Notes: generated by a model not told the origin, from the sequence alone. 64,000 nt of DNA from Chiridota heheva (GCA_020152595.1 JAIGNY010001857.1:1310001-1374000); one strand, 5' to 3'. Positions 24,045 to 35,936 are shown, counted from the first letter of the stretch. Made by a program: numbers and translations.

Positions 24045-24300
24045 CTGTCGGCTTTGATGGTAGGAGAGTCACACCCTGCCTGGTTCTCTAAAGAACACTA
24101 TCAGAGAAGAGAAGCATGCATTCATTCCTTCCCTTCCTGGCAGTTCATACTTGCAGCTTAGAGCTAATGGATGGATGATGTGCCATATGGGCAGCTTTCC
24201 TCTATGCTAAGTCTGATGTTTGTTTGTAAAGCGCTTTGAATATACTTGTATAGAAAGGGCGCTATATGTTAAATAATTGTATTACGTTTATTATTATTTC
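24045..24300 (+). mobile_element. tRNA-derived SINE copy B, 3' half with LINE-like tail
   Basis: Starts TAAGCTGTCGGCTTTGATGG, matching GTTAAGCCGTCGGTCACGATGG in copy C at about 53007. It continues GAGTCACACCCTGCCTGG and ends GTAAAGCGCTTTGAATATAC, TTGTATAGAAAGGGCGCTAT, then an ATT-rich tail to about 24300. That tail closely resembles the 3' end of the LINE lying inside this SINE. Confidence 0.85.
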
Positions 24301-24770
24301 AAGGACTCTATATGCTATTCACTTTGTGGATTGAGGAACTCAAATCTCCAACATCGTTTTAAATCACATTAAAAAGGTTGTCACCAATAGGCTCACTGAA
24401 CACATTGATGCTGCTGGAACCACTCCAATCAGCCAAACACAATTCACACAGTACTGAAACTGCCCTACTCCATGTGCAGGATCATGTTCTCCGAGCGCTT
24501 GATCAGCAGAAAGCTGTTTTATTTCTTATGCTGGATCTTTCTGCCACGTTTCATATGCTGGACCACAGAATCATACTTTGCCGATTTAAGGATAGTTTTG
24601 GCATTTCTGATAACACCTTGGACTGCTTTTCATCATATTTCACAAGTCGGAGTTATCATGTTTACGTTCCTGGAGCTGATTCTAACACTGCTCATCTAGC
24701 AGTGTTGGGGCCCCACAAGCTTCTGTTATCGGACCCTTGTCCTTCACACTATATACTGTCCCAATGGGAG

Positions 24771-24909
24771 ATATATTGTGCAAGTATAATATGCAGTATC
24801 ACATGACATGATATCCAGATCTTCTCAATTATTGACCCCAAATATATATTGTGCAAGTATAATATGCAGTATCACATGACATGATATCCAGATCTTCTCA
24901 GCTATTGAC
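24771..24909. repeat. 73-bp tandem duplication at the reverse transcriptase YADD site
   Basis: The ~66-bp segment from ATATATTGTGCAAGTATAAT to CTATTGACCC occurs at 24771-24836 and again at 24844-24909, offset by 73 bp. It covers the point where the YADD box should be, which here reads as a frameshifted CACATGACATGATATCC. Confidence 0.9.
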
Positions 24910-25120
24910 CCTCAAAGTTCCACTTGTACGTTCTTGATTCAAATTATCTTCTTGGGTGAAAGACATTCAGCAGTGGATGACCACAAACGAAATAAAACTA
25001 AATGAAGATAAAACAGAGTTCATCATAATCTCCTCTTCAAAAGCTAGCAACGCTCTTGAAAATCTGAAGTTCTTCTTTGAAGATGCAGGCATCTCCCTGT
25101 CTCATCTGTGAAAAATTTGG

Positions 25121-25220
25121 GATTGTTTTTGATGACGGGATGTCGGATTGTTTTTGATGACGGGATGTCGGATTGTTTTTGATGACGGGATGTCGGATTG
25201 TTTTTGATGACGGGATGTCC
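25121..25220. repeat. 25-bp unit in four perfect tandem copies
   Basis: GATTGTTTTTGATGACGGGA plus TGTCG is repeated exactly four times (the last base differs) inside the LINE, at the motif that reads IVFDDGMS. Three extra copies add 75 bp, which is 25 codons. Confidence 0.95.
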
Positions 25221-25851
25221 ATGGACAATCATGTGACACAACTTAGTAAAACCATCAACTTCCATCGGAGGAATATTGGCAAGATTCACCCTTACATCGT
25301 CGAAGACACCTGCCACTCAGTTGTGCGATCTCTCATTCTATCACGACTTGACTATTGTAATTCTCTATTAAAAGGTGTTACAAAGAAGAATTCAAATCGT
25401 ATCCAGAAACTGCAAAATAAAGCAGCCAAGCTTATCTTTGTCAAACATCATAGTGATCATGTCTCTCTTCTCAACAAATTGCACTCAACGATTGATTGCA
25501 AAAATTTTCTTCATGTTTACAAATCCCTCATTCATCAATCACCATCATATATTTCTGAGTCTTCAACTTTATGTTCCATCACGTTCCCTTCCCTTCTATT
25601 GACTGAGCATTGCATCAAAACTAGAGCTGGTTCGCGTGCGTTTTCTGCTGCCGCTTACCATGTATGGAACTCAATGCCTTCAAATATTTGCCATGCTACT
25701 TCACTTGGACAATTTAAATAACTACCTAACTTGAAGTCAAGACACATTTATATGCTAAAGTTAAACTTTTGTTCTCTTGTTTGTTTGTTTATTATTTTGA
25801 TCTCGACTGTAAGCATGTCCATTTGATATGACCCAAAACAACTCTGAATAA

Positions 25852-25852
<1 letters not shown>

Positions 25853-25906
<54 letters not shown>

Positions 25907-25924
25907 GAAAATATATATATATTT
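25853..25924. repeat. (TA)n microsatellite
   Basis: An almost pure TA dinucleotide run with an interruption TTCAATGAAAA near 25901. It follows the 3' end of the second LINE and may have grown from its tail. Confidence 0.95.
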
Positions 25925-26799
25925 GAAAATATATAATTTTCAATGAAAATATATTGGCACAGAATTTGGTTTAAAATACACAATGTCTATTTTGGGACAA
26001 TTAAATCTAGAAAATAGAAACTTTGATGCATTGCATACACCGTAGGTGAGAGAATGTTTGCAAGTTGGATGGTGCACATGGATGGGTACATACCGCCTGC
26101 AGGCCATTTTTGTATTTGGTGAAGTGCTTGAGGTACAATTTCCAGGTGTAAATTTAAATGAATGAGATTTTATGTCACACATACACACACTTCCATAACA
26201 ATTCTTAATCAGCTATCTTAATCAAATTCATTTCAATGCTTTTCATGCTTTTAAACTTATTTTCTCAATTTAGTAAGCTCTAAGTTCAGTTACCTGCTAA
26301 CATATATCAATTGTTGCACATCATTGAAATACTAAATGGATTTTGAGAAATGTGAGTCTTTGATGTCTGTTCTGCCAATTATGCACAATTTGTTTTAACT
26401 GAACATTTTCCCCCTTGTGTCTTATATTGGAACATGAAGAACACCTTGGACCACTAAACTAATATCCTGTAAACCATTTCCACCAAACGTAAAGCAAACT
26501 TTCTTGTGTAAAGATAAAGCTGCTAAATGACATTATGTTGGGGTTTAAACATGATTTGTCCACAGCAACTAAACTAGGCAATTGCATATAAGGACATAGT
26601 TCTATAGAAGGGAAAGATGTTTTTGCTACCATCACATCAACACATCATTACATTCTAAAAATTCCATAAATTTTGAACAGATAGTACATCAAATTTTCAA
26701 TTTACGGCTTATTAAATTTTGAGCAATTTAATGGGAATACATTTCAAACTCGGTATGTAATCATCAACGTTAAGTCTGTTTGTAAGACTGAAACTGGCG
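25925..26799. other. Unassigned AT-rich DNA
   Basis: I recognise no gene or repeat family. The 82-codon minus-strand frame at 25940-26188 has no domain. Confidence 0.5.
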
Positions 26800-27240
26800 C
26801 ATGCATGCATGCATACATACATACATACATACATACACTACCCATACCCACCTACATATACACCCATACCGACCTACACACACACCCATACCCACCTACA
26901 CACACACCCATACCCACCTACACACATACCCATACCCACCTACACACATACCCATACCCACCTACACACATACCCATACCACCTACACACACACCCATAC
27001 CCACCTATACACACACCCATACCCACCTACACACACACACCCATACCCACTTACACACATATCCATACCCACCTACACACACCCATACCCACCTACACAC
27101 ACACACCCATATCCACCTACATACACACCCATACCCACACAACCACACCCACCTACCCATACCCACCTACACACATACCCATACCCACCTACACCCCACA
27201 CACACACCCATACCCACCCACACACACACCCATACTTACA
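26800..27240. repeat. ~18-22-bp G-free minisatellite (CATACCCACCTACACACAC)
   Basis: After a CATG/CATA microsatellite (26801-26836) there are about 20 copies of ACACACACCCATACCCACCT with variable CA length. The plus strand has almost no G from about 26830 to 27240. Three overlapping frames of 146-181 codons give a false His/Pro/Thr/Tyr-rich protein. Confidence 0.95.
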
Positions 27241-28184
27241 CAAAACTAAGGGCTGAGAAACCCGAGGCAGCTAGAGAAAAAAAAACAAAAAAAACCTGTA
27301 GGCCTACCAGCTGTGCTAGAGACACAAAACTTACCTTTGCAGAAGTTTAAAAACTACCGCATGATTAAGAAAGTTTGAGATAATGTAACAAAATGCCGCC
27401 ATACAAACCCCATGGATATGATTGGTCAGCTACAAAATTTATGGGTGGAACCAGCGGTTAAGGGGTGAAACCTCTTTTATTCCTACAAACTTTTTGTTTG
27501 GCCCACCTGTTCGGTTATAATTACTGAATTACTGGCACATGCGTGTAAAACACGATTGCCAGTTTGGCCGATTACCTGCCACTGAATATGGCAAATTTAA
27601 CAGTTTTTAAAAAAATTGTTTGGCCGGTAAAAATTGTTCAGTACCGATTTTGGCAATTTGAGATAATTTGCTAAACTGAATTTATTCTTTCGTTAATTTC
27701 ACTTTTGACTCGTCAAAAAAATTTACACACATACATCTACATTTATCATTTGTGATATCAAAGCATTGAAACTCCTAATATACAGTCAAAATAAAAAAAT
27801 TAAAATTTCTAATTTGACTTTGTGAAAATTTTGTGTCAAAGGAATTTTATTTTATTTTTTTGTTCAATTTGACTTTGTGAAAACTTGTGTGAAGGAGCAA
27901 AAGCAAAAATAAATTTGCATCTTGTATCATACATTGTTTGGTACTGCATTCAAGGATTCAGTCCATTGGAAACTGATTTGGCCGTTATTTGTCTGATTTT
28001 CGATGAATATTTGGCCGGAAAACTTCTGGCAAACTTGGTGTAAGATATTATTTAATGATTCTCTGATATGGCCGATTCTTACAGGTTCTAATTCCGTGAT
28101 TCGATTTTGTCGTCTGAAATCAGAATTTGGAAACCTGTTTTCTGAAATCATGATCTGTGTGTTGTTTGAGAAAGTGGTTTGGTT
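27241..28184. other. Unassigned AT-rich DNA with scattered TTTGGCCG motifs
   Basis: No gene is supported. TTTGGCCG or ATGGCCG recurs loosely at about 27572, 27613, 27978, 28012 and 28072, without a fixed period. Two short overlapping frames at 27927-28188 on opposite strands show no domain. Confidence 0.45.
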
Positions 28185-28480
28185 TTAGTTTGGTTTGTTG
28201 ATGTTTAACGGCACTGCGACAGTCAGAGCCAAATGTGCCAAGAGGGTGTTAGAAACCAAGATGCTTGCAGAGAAGAAAGAGAAGAGGGGTAGAGGGAAAG
28301 GAGGAGAGAAGGTGGATAAGGGAAAGAAGTTAAGGTAATAAAAGGAAGACGAGGCAGAGAAGGGAAGGAAAGGAAGGTTTAAATCAGGTGGATTAGATTG
28401 CTGTTGCGGAGGAAGGTGATGAAGTTGGAGGCAGGATTGTTCTTGAAAAGATCGGAAATGGAGGGGGAGAGGGGTGATCT
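28185..28480 (+). repeat. Dispersed repeat D (copy 2) with polypurine tract
   Basis: Starts TTTGGTTTGTTGATGTTTAACGGCACTGCGAC, homologous to 7770-8060. It runs into about 120 bp of almost pure A/G on the plus strand (about 28257-28380). It is non-coding. Confidence 0.65.
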
Positions 28481-29639
28481 GGCTTGGTGGGTTTGAGGTT
28501 TATATAATTATCCCAAATTCATACTTTAGTGTGAATGGGAAGGAATTTAGTGGGCAAAATTTCCTTTTACAGTCTTGTTTAGTCTGAAAACACATGAATT
28601 TGAAAATGTTCTTTCAGATTAAATTGGTTTTTAGGGCAATATTGCCTTTTTTCAGCCAAAGGTATGAAATGTGCCCAAGATTTAAGTCAAATTGGTGCAA
28701 AAATAGTTTTTCCAAATATTTGGGACCCATTCTTTAGAAAATGGATAATTTTACAGGCTTTTCATGATTTTGTTATATCATTAAGTAAAAAAAATGCCAC
28801 AAATGATATTTTTTTCTGATTCAAGTATTCTGACAAACTTGAAAATCGATTAGCTGAAACATACACTGACCTTCTAGGATGCCAACTTAGCTGAAGAGGT
28901 CTTCAGATATATAAATCATACTTATATTTCATTTTTAACAATCTTGAAATTTGCAACAAAAAACAGAAAATTGCAAGACTTTTTTTAAAATAGTATTCAT
29001 AGAAATTAATGCATCCAATTGAGGATATGATGGACATCCTCCAATTGCTGCATGAACAGTTTAATGTGTATCTATGCCTTAATTAGATAATATCCTCTAA
29101 TTACTAGTCCAACATTTAAGTGTGTATGTATACCTCAATAAGAAGACATCCTCTAATTGCTGCTCAAACACTTTCAAAATGTTGAAATCAATAACCCAAA
29201 TTAGAGGATATGTTTTAGGTGGCGCTAGACCACTATACACCTCACACACAACCTCCTCCAATTAATGACATTTTACCAACATTATCTGAAAACATCGAAA
29301 ATATTATTTTGTGGTTTCTTTTATTTTGGGGTATTTCGAATTAAGATTCACACAATAAATCTCCTTGGATTGATATGTGTGTAGATTCGCATATCCTCAA
29401 TTTGATGCTAATGCAAATACACCCCCACACACAAACACACATGGTTTTAGAGTTGGACATTAATTCACTCTTGAATGCTCAAGATCCAGAAACTATGTAA
29501 TAAATTTAGCAGATTATAAAAACCAATACGTGAATAGAAATGCCCATTCATACATAACAAATTTGCATAGCAAAAATATTGCATAAAAACTAAGACTTGA
29601 AACTTTTAAAAAACTCAAATTTAAAACAGATTTAGACAA
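28481..29639. other. Unassigned DNA with a degenerate ~60-bp repeat
   Basis: No gene is seen. At about 29030-29185 a degenerate ~58-65-bp unit (ATCCTCTAATTGCTG ... GTGTATNTATGCCT) occurs about three times. Confidence 0.45.
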
Positions 29640-30010
29640 AGATTTTGAGCTCAACATCCCTTTCAGGGATTTTGAGCTTATGTGAGGCTAACCCCTTAAT
29701 CACAATGTTCATTCTGATTTCGCTCGGCGCAATCCAAATAAATTTAGCATATATAATAACATTGGCTCGGAAATACCACCGATCATGTCCGATTCAAATA
29801 AAGCTATGTTTTCTTTTCATTGGATGGAGCATTAAAATATCGTCTGGCACATATGCTAATCGAGCTTGATATCCCATTTGGGATTTCTCCTAATATGTAA
29901 TCAACTTGAGGTATCTGTTGTATTTAATAGTTCATTTGGGCTATAACTTGTGTTTAAAAAGTAATATAAAGTTAAGCAATGGCTAAAATACCCTGAATAG
30001 GTAAAGTAAT
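29640..30010 (+). repeat. Dispersed repeat B (copy 2)
   Basis: Reverse-complement match to 6105-6655, with the same blocks in the same order: TTGAGCTCAACATCCCTTTC, GCTCGGCGCAATCCAAATAA, TTTAGCATATATAATAACAT, and TATCCCATTTGGGATTTC. The 74-codon frame at 29645-29869 is part of the repeat. Confidence 0.65.
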
Positions 30011-30244
30011 AAAAGGTCAAGCAAGCAATAGCTAAAAAGATAACATAATTGAGTATGTGTGACTATAAAATCACCAAAGTGTAAATAACTCACTGATGAA
30101 AAACACCTTTGAAATCACATGCATCGCTTGGCGGAACTTCCTGTTGACAGGGAGTCTTCTGTGTCCAAATAACACCGCCCTGTGTAGAGAAGAAAGCCTG
30201 TAAATAGTTGATGCATAAAATCACTGTTATCTATGGCGGGTATC

Positions 30245-30300
30245 TCAAGGATTAATTCAGGAGTCAAGTAAGTCTTATATGAAAGAGGACTTCAAAATTG
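30245..30300 (+). mobile_element. MITE-A terminal fragment
   Basis: CTCAAGGATTAATTCAGGAG, TCAAGTAAGTCTTATATGAA, AGAGGACTTCAAAA matches the first ~50 bp of MITE-A. The rest is absent. Confidence 0.7.
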
Positions 30301-30329
30301 CACTAGTGCTTAGTTTTTGCATTCCAAAT

Positions 30330-30535
30330 CTCACCAAAAATAATTCCAAAATTCGGTTGTCGCCAAGCGCAATCCATCCGAAAGAATTTAAGCATGTATA
30401 ATAAATAACATTGACTCCGGAGATACCGCCGAATATCTCATTGGTTTGAGCCTTAAATTATAGTCTAACACATGCGCTAATTCGGCTTAATATCCCATTT
30501 GAAATCTGTCCCACAGTATAGCTACTGTACATTGG
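30330..30535 (+). repeat. Dispersed repeat B (copy 3, partial)
   Basis: Carries the GCGCAATCCATCCGAAAGAA, TAATAAATAACATTGAC and AATATCCCATTTGAAATC blocks of repeat B. It lies close to copy 2 in the same orientation. Confidence 0.6.
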
Positions 30536-32116
30536 TCATTTGTTGCTTTTAGCGCCTTTGGGTTTTCGTTTTCTATAACTTGGCAATGCTTGGGTTTCAA
30601 CGCTAACTTGAAGGGATTGCTCAAAATAGCTGTTGGGGGAATATTGCATGCATACAGTGGTGTAGGATGCGGAAGGTGGGGGGAAGGGGGGGTAGCAGCA
30701 ACTTTTCATGGAAACTTACTTTACTAGTGATATTTTGGCACTTAATTGTCACAGGAAAGTTTTGGATTTTTGCCGAAAGGTGAACCTTCCTATGCCCCTG
30801 ATTGCATGTTCATTGTGATAAAAGCAGAAATATGAACTAAATTTATGCTGACTTTACCGTGTCGATTTCGTCAGTCCTAAAAAATCAGGGAGTTGCCCTG
30901 GTTAAATTAATCGTTATTAAGATTGAGTTGCAATTCCTGTTTATGTGGCCATCATTTGGGGACAGTGAAGCCCTCTACCTATTCGCCTAATGGGTCAACA
31001 TTGGTCCTGGCTCTCCAATCTCAAACCCATAGTCAGAATTTGCCTACCGAAAGTGGGCAAAAGTCCAAAGTATATGTGGAGTGAGGGGGGTCACAAAATC
31101 ATGCTAAGATACATCACATCACCATACAAAAGTACCCACTTTGGACAGAAAGTGAGGGTGGGGAAGTGCTCGTCTTGCTCCCTCAAGCTCACACCAAATG
31201 CTTAGGAACCATGGGCAAGGGGGCACGCTTCCTCCACAATTTCGAAAACTGACAAGAGTGCCTGCTTTTTCAATTGAAAAGTCCACCTAAAATACTGTAA
31301 AAAAAAAAAAGCTCTTAAACTTGATATTATGCTCACGCCCCCTTGCCTTAAGCGCCTTCCGACACCCGTGGCACTTTGGGTCCCATAACACAACCCATAA
31401 CAAAGATATTGTTCAGGGCTAGACCCAAATCGTCTTACCCACCCTTCTGGACATTCCTAGCCTTTTGTTGCGCCACTGCTAATCAAACATGTATTGAATC
31501 AGTCAAAAGTTGACCAACTAAGTTACAGCATTTTGAATTTTGTGGCATATTGTCATAATAAATTATCTTTTTATTGATAATCATGTAAATTTTTGACATC
31601 ATGAAGAATAAAGCTATAACTTTCCTTATGTTATCTTAATTTTCTCAATCATTCAACAATATGCTTTGAATGGGGGCAGTTGAATATGACCAAAGTTTTC
31701 ATAGCTAGCTCTATCAAACTTTAACGAGAGAATAGAACTTGATTATTTACAGCATGGAGCTAATAACTGTTTACAGTAACTGAAATTTACGATATAAATT
31801 TAAGGAATGGCATTAAAAATTTAGGCTTTTACGCTATATCTTCTCTCTCATACATCACAACTTTTGCATACTATTTCAAATTCTTCAAACTTTGATAAGC
31901 CACGATCGAAATGTCCATTAGTACATTTACGCGAAGAGTGAAGAGGTGTTTAACGAGCAAAAATTGTTCTTTGAAATGTGAGATGACCCTACCATCCATC
32001 TCTCTACTATCCCAAGCCCATCAGTTGTGAAATTTGATATATTTGAATTATTGTTGTCGGTAGGAAAAGCTAACGGTACAGGAAAATATCCTGCATACAA
32101 GGAGGTGTCTTAGAAC
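30536..32116. other. Unassigned AT-rich DNA
   Basis: No gene, RNA gene or repeat family is recognised. A G-rich patch lies at about 30670-30695. Frames at 30990-31205 and 31202-31393 are short and featureless. Confidence 0.5.
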
Positions 32117-32690
32117 TTAAAGGATTATTCCCATGTTTTTTAACCTTTCATAAAAAAGAGAACAATTTTACAAACATTTCAGAACAAAAACCATGTTGAT
32201 ATATTATTCCTACCAGAAGATATTCAAATTTTAAGGTTCACAAAAAACGCCAATAAACGAGTAGGAAAAGGCTCAGTATGACATCACAGCAACATATTCT
32301 CCCACAAAGTTGATGTATTTCATTAAAATGTATCATCCTTTTTTATTGGTAAAACCTGCTAGAAAATAAATTGATGAAAGTTAGGTATTTATATACATTG
32401 CCAAATATACCCTACCTCAATAACTTAGGACAATTGTTTCTAATCATACAGAAACAACCAATTAACGTTCAAAGAAATACATCAACATTTGCAATGGAAC
32501 TGCCTCTATGACATCATTAAACGCGAATTCATCATACTATACAAAAACGTTAAAATGCACTTGGGAAATCTTTAAAAATCTATATCTCCTGAACAGAATA
32601 CGATATCAACCTGATACTTGTACCAAATTGTTTCTAATATTATACTCTTTCAAATCAAATTTACAAAAAGCCATGGGAATATTCCTTTAA
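32117..32690. mobile_element. MITE-B, complete, TTAA-flanked
   Basis: A 566-bp element (32121-32686) lies between TTAA at 32117-32120 and TTAA at 32687-32690. The left end is AGGATTATTCCCATG and the right end CATGGGAATATTCCT, inverted and nearly perfect. Weaker inverted similarity extends inward (CTTTCATAAAAAAGAG against CTCTTTCAAATC). It encodes nothing. The TTAA duplication suggests mobilisation by a piggyBac-like transposase, which is inference. Confidence 0.85.
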
Positions 32691-33144
32691 TGAATTCTCT
32701 CAAATTTGAGTCATTTGAAGGTTAGGATGAAGTACACACTTTCTGAAGTGCTATACCTCTACTGTTGAGTTGGATTAAAGACACATCAAAGCAATATTAT
32801 GTTGAAGCTTTTCTTTGAAATGAAGGGGCAGCCAAGCAGGGGGCTAGGGGCCCCCAATAATTTTAAGTGAGCATGTGTTATCCTATTACTCGACCTCATT
32901 AGCCCTCCAATATTGTTGTCACATGTCACCTGACCTCATTAGCCCTCCTCCCCCCCAATATTCTGAATGCACCACCACCCCTGAAATGTTATCACCTTCA
33001 AGTACCTAACTTCCTTACACATCCCCACCAAGATTTTCCACCGGCCATTTTCAGGCCTTGAATATGAAAGAAAAAATGTCCAAACCAATAACATTTCAGA
33101 TATCTTCAAAATAAAAAATAACAAATACATTCACTCACATTTCA
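32691..33144. other. Unassigned spacer
   Basis: AT-rich DNA with a short duplicated GACCTCATTAGCCCTCC segment at about 32892 and 32933. No gene is seen. Confidence 0.5.
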
Positions 33145-33251
33145 AATATTATAATATATAATATATAATATATATATATATAATATATTATATATATATA
33201 AATATATATATATATATAATATATATACATATATATAATATATATATACAT

Positions 33252-33283
<32 letters not shown>

Positions 33284-33300
33284 TATATATTATATATCAA
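33145..33300. repeat. (TA)n microsatellite, compound
   Basis: About 150 bp of almost pure A/T alternation with AATATAT and one-base ACA interruptions. Such tracts easily form cruciforms. Confidence 0.95.
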
Positions 33301-33369
33301 TAGCTCCATGGTTGAAGCTATGAAGAGATGTAAAACTAACAACTGATGCACATTTCTCAAAATGTGAGT

Positions 33370-33425
33370 TTAAAGGATTAGTTCAGTGGTCAAGAGATCT
33401 AGTGCAACTTCATACTGGTTTGAAA
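33370..33425 (+). mobile_element. MITE-A terminal fragment
   Basis: TTTAAAGGATTAGTTCAGTG, GTCAAGAG matches the MITE-A terminus with its TTAA. Similarity stops after about 35 bp. Confidence 0.65.
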
Positions 33426-33862
33426 TGGTCCCAAGGTAATTGGTGTAGCTTGGAAAATAGGTGAAATCAGCTAAATAGCTGAAGTCTCACATGCGTCATT
33501 TATACCCTGAAAACTGGTTTAAATATTTTATTTGGTGCAGATATCATAAAAGTAGCCCCATTTTCAGCAGCGCATTTCTGAGCAACTTTCAAAATTTTGC
33601 CAACCCATTAGCCTAACCTCCTCTCCTTGACACCTTTGATAAGCAATCCTGCGGTTGTGTCATTTCTGTTATCAGTGCAATATATGCGTAGAGCAAGGAC
33701 TCTCTGTGTGTAGAGGTCAGGAGTTATGTTCCATCGAGCATACTTATCTAGTAAAGCAAAGAAATTTCCAAAGATAACAACTGATAAGCAATGGTAATTA
33801 CAAGATATTCAGACACATTATGCTTCTTTGGATGACTAAATGAAATTAAACATTGGTTATAC

Positions 33863-35928
33863 TAAGCTTGCACGGTTTTGCCCCTAAGTGAAACCGGTCG
33901 GTTTTTAAAACCAAAACCGGTTTTTAACCAGAAAACTGGTTTTTTACCCGTAATGTAAACAAGCTTTTAACATAAAGTGCATTACAGTAACTATAACTGT
34001 AGTGTACTGCACTGTTATATGATAGCTGCTAATGATGTTTGTATCACAGTATTTTCTGTAAATAATGTTGGAAATGATAACGAATGGCATTAGTAAATAA
34101 ATGTATTAATAAACTTTAATGTTGTTTGTGTGTAAAGTGATTTTATATATACCATTTGCCCCTCAAATGATGCCGATTTTACCCCTTTGTCAGTATATGT
34201 CCCAAGGCAGTCACGTAAAAGAAGTTGTGAAAAAGGCTGTGTCGACAGGCCATCTATATGCCCTTATTTGCTCTAGATTTCTAATTCATAGTTATGATTT
34301 CAATTTTCTTTCATATAAGAAAGGAAATTTGTCGGATACTTGTAAAACATAAATTAAGCTTCTAAATGCATCATCTTACGGTGTGATGCCAGCCATCGTA
34401 TACTTGATCAGTGATCATGCAGTACAATTGTTGCTGATTTGCATATCACCCACGGCGACAAAGTCTTACACTTCAGATCAAACCCACTTGATACTCAACA
34501 TATCTTTGAAACATTAACCATGGCCAGGCCGTGGCTACTATTTAAAAAAAAACATTCTAGCTCAACCAAAACATCCTTATAAATCATGCATACCTCGTGT
34601 TATTTTTCAAGTTTATTAATCATTCTTGCTATGCTTTTACTTTAAATTGGCCCCATTTGTGCATTGCAGTAGCATTTTATACTTAAGCCACCAAAGGTTT
34701 CCGCCCTTATATGGTATTCGCCATAACTGCGCGAATGGGAGTTCACCGAAAAGAAAATGCGTAATGAAAAGTAGGGGCCCACTCCTTACCAAATTCGTAT
34801 TTTCTTCAAAATAAACAAATAAACATGTATCACCAGCAATCTCTATGCGAATAATACGATACGTGATTTAAATACATCATGATTGAAAATTAAACTGAAT
34901 TACATTGTAATCCGTACTTAATACGGACCTCATTTCAGCAAGGAGCTATGAAAACATTTTATTTTTACAACACAGGCCGCACACATACACCCAAGTAAAA
35001 TCAATCTTTGGCACTCTGCAGATAAGATTTTTAGTTTTACATTGATTTGAAACATTTTTGATCACTCAGAATCGAATCTTATAAAACGGCAAAACATATC
35101 TATATTTGAGCATTCTGTTTGTTCGTTATACTTCTGAAACGATATGTAGAGCGGAATGCAGAGATAATATCATTAATTTATGCATACCAACAAGGCTATC
35201 ACCTAAACGGGTCCGCAAAAAAACATACATAAACTTGCTCTATTTTAAACCAAAGAAATCATTTGAGCTTGTAGCCCCAAGCAAATCAGACGTGCCTTGG
35301 GTAAATTACATACACACATGATTGGAACGGAAGATTCCATCACTAGTGCTTTTATAAGTAAACATAATTACAGGGAATCAAACATAAATTTTCGAAACAA
35401 AAAGCATGAAATACTTCAATTTTTAATAGAACAAAATATTTTACAAAACAAAAGGACTCTGGAGGGAATAGGACTTAAAATAAACAGGATTATAAATAAA
35501 TGAAGGTACAGTTGCTGTGTTCCTGGAAATATTAGCCCAGAAAGAAGAGACGTTATCTAGCGGATTTGAGCGTGTTATTATAGGTACTGTACATGTAATA
35601 CTTATGACTATGCATTTCCAAACATTCTCATTTCTCGATCGTATTATTAATTCAATCTGCATTTATATCACATATTTTCACAAATATATCAAAAAGTACT
35701 TCAAAATACATTCTTCCACAAAGTAAAGCTTCCTTTTTATTTGAAATCAAAACAGTTTTTACCATCATTTTTTTTTTTTTTTTTTTTACAGTGATTTGGT
35801 TTTTTCGGTACTTCTGTTTTTTCGTTTTTTTCATAAAACATGAATGAGACCGAAACCGCGGTTTCTCGAAACTGGTTTTAGATACGAAACCGGTTTTAGT
35901 TACAAAACCGGTAGACCGTTCAAGCTTA
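33863..35928. mobile_element. hAT-type non-autonomous DNA transposon, 2,066 bp, with 8-bp target duplication
   Basis: The element starts TAAGCTTGCACGGTTTTGCC and ends CCGTTCAAGCTTA, inverted termini with imperfect homology extending about 50 bp. It is flanked by identical GGTTATAC at 33855-33862 and 35929-35936. An 8-bp duplication is the hallmark of hAT transposons. Subterminal AAACCGGTTTT palindromes are clustered at both ends (33885-33950 and 35850-35912), like subterminal transposase-binding sites of that superfamily. Internal frames (77, 62, 71 and 68 codons) contain no hAT domain, so it probably depends on a transposase supplied elsewhere. Confidence 0.88.
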
Positions 35929-35936
35929 GGTTATAC

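Larger units (their letters stand above)
24378..25850 (+). pseudogene. Second LINE reverse transcriptase relic, plus strand
   Basis: This is a 5'-truncated CR1/L2/Jockey-group LINE. Conserved blocks in order are HSTETALLHVQDHVLRALDQ (about 24440-24500), LDLSATFHMLDH (normally xDLSxAFDTxDH), and a VGAPQASVIGP block near 24700-24735. A damaged region follows where YADD should be. C-terminal blocks LDYCNSLLKGV and HVWNSMPSNI run to a stop at about 25720. Two local duplications (24771-24909 and 25121-25220) and frameshifts break it. The 3' flank runs to a TA microsatellite at 25853. It has a different sequence from the neighbouring minus-strand LINE, so it is a separate insertion. Confidence 0.85.

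Noticed and set aside
26801..27350. 146-181-codon His/Pro/Thr-rich frames as a secreted repeat protein
   Set aside because: All three plus frames are open because the array has no G and so cannot form TAG or TGA. No signal peptide or non-repeat domain is present.
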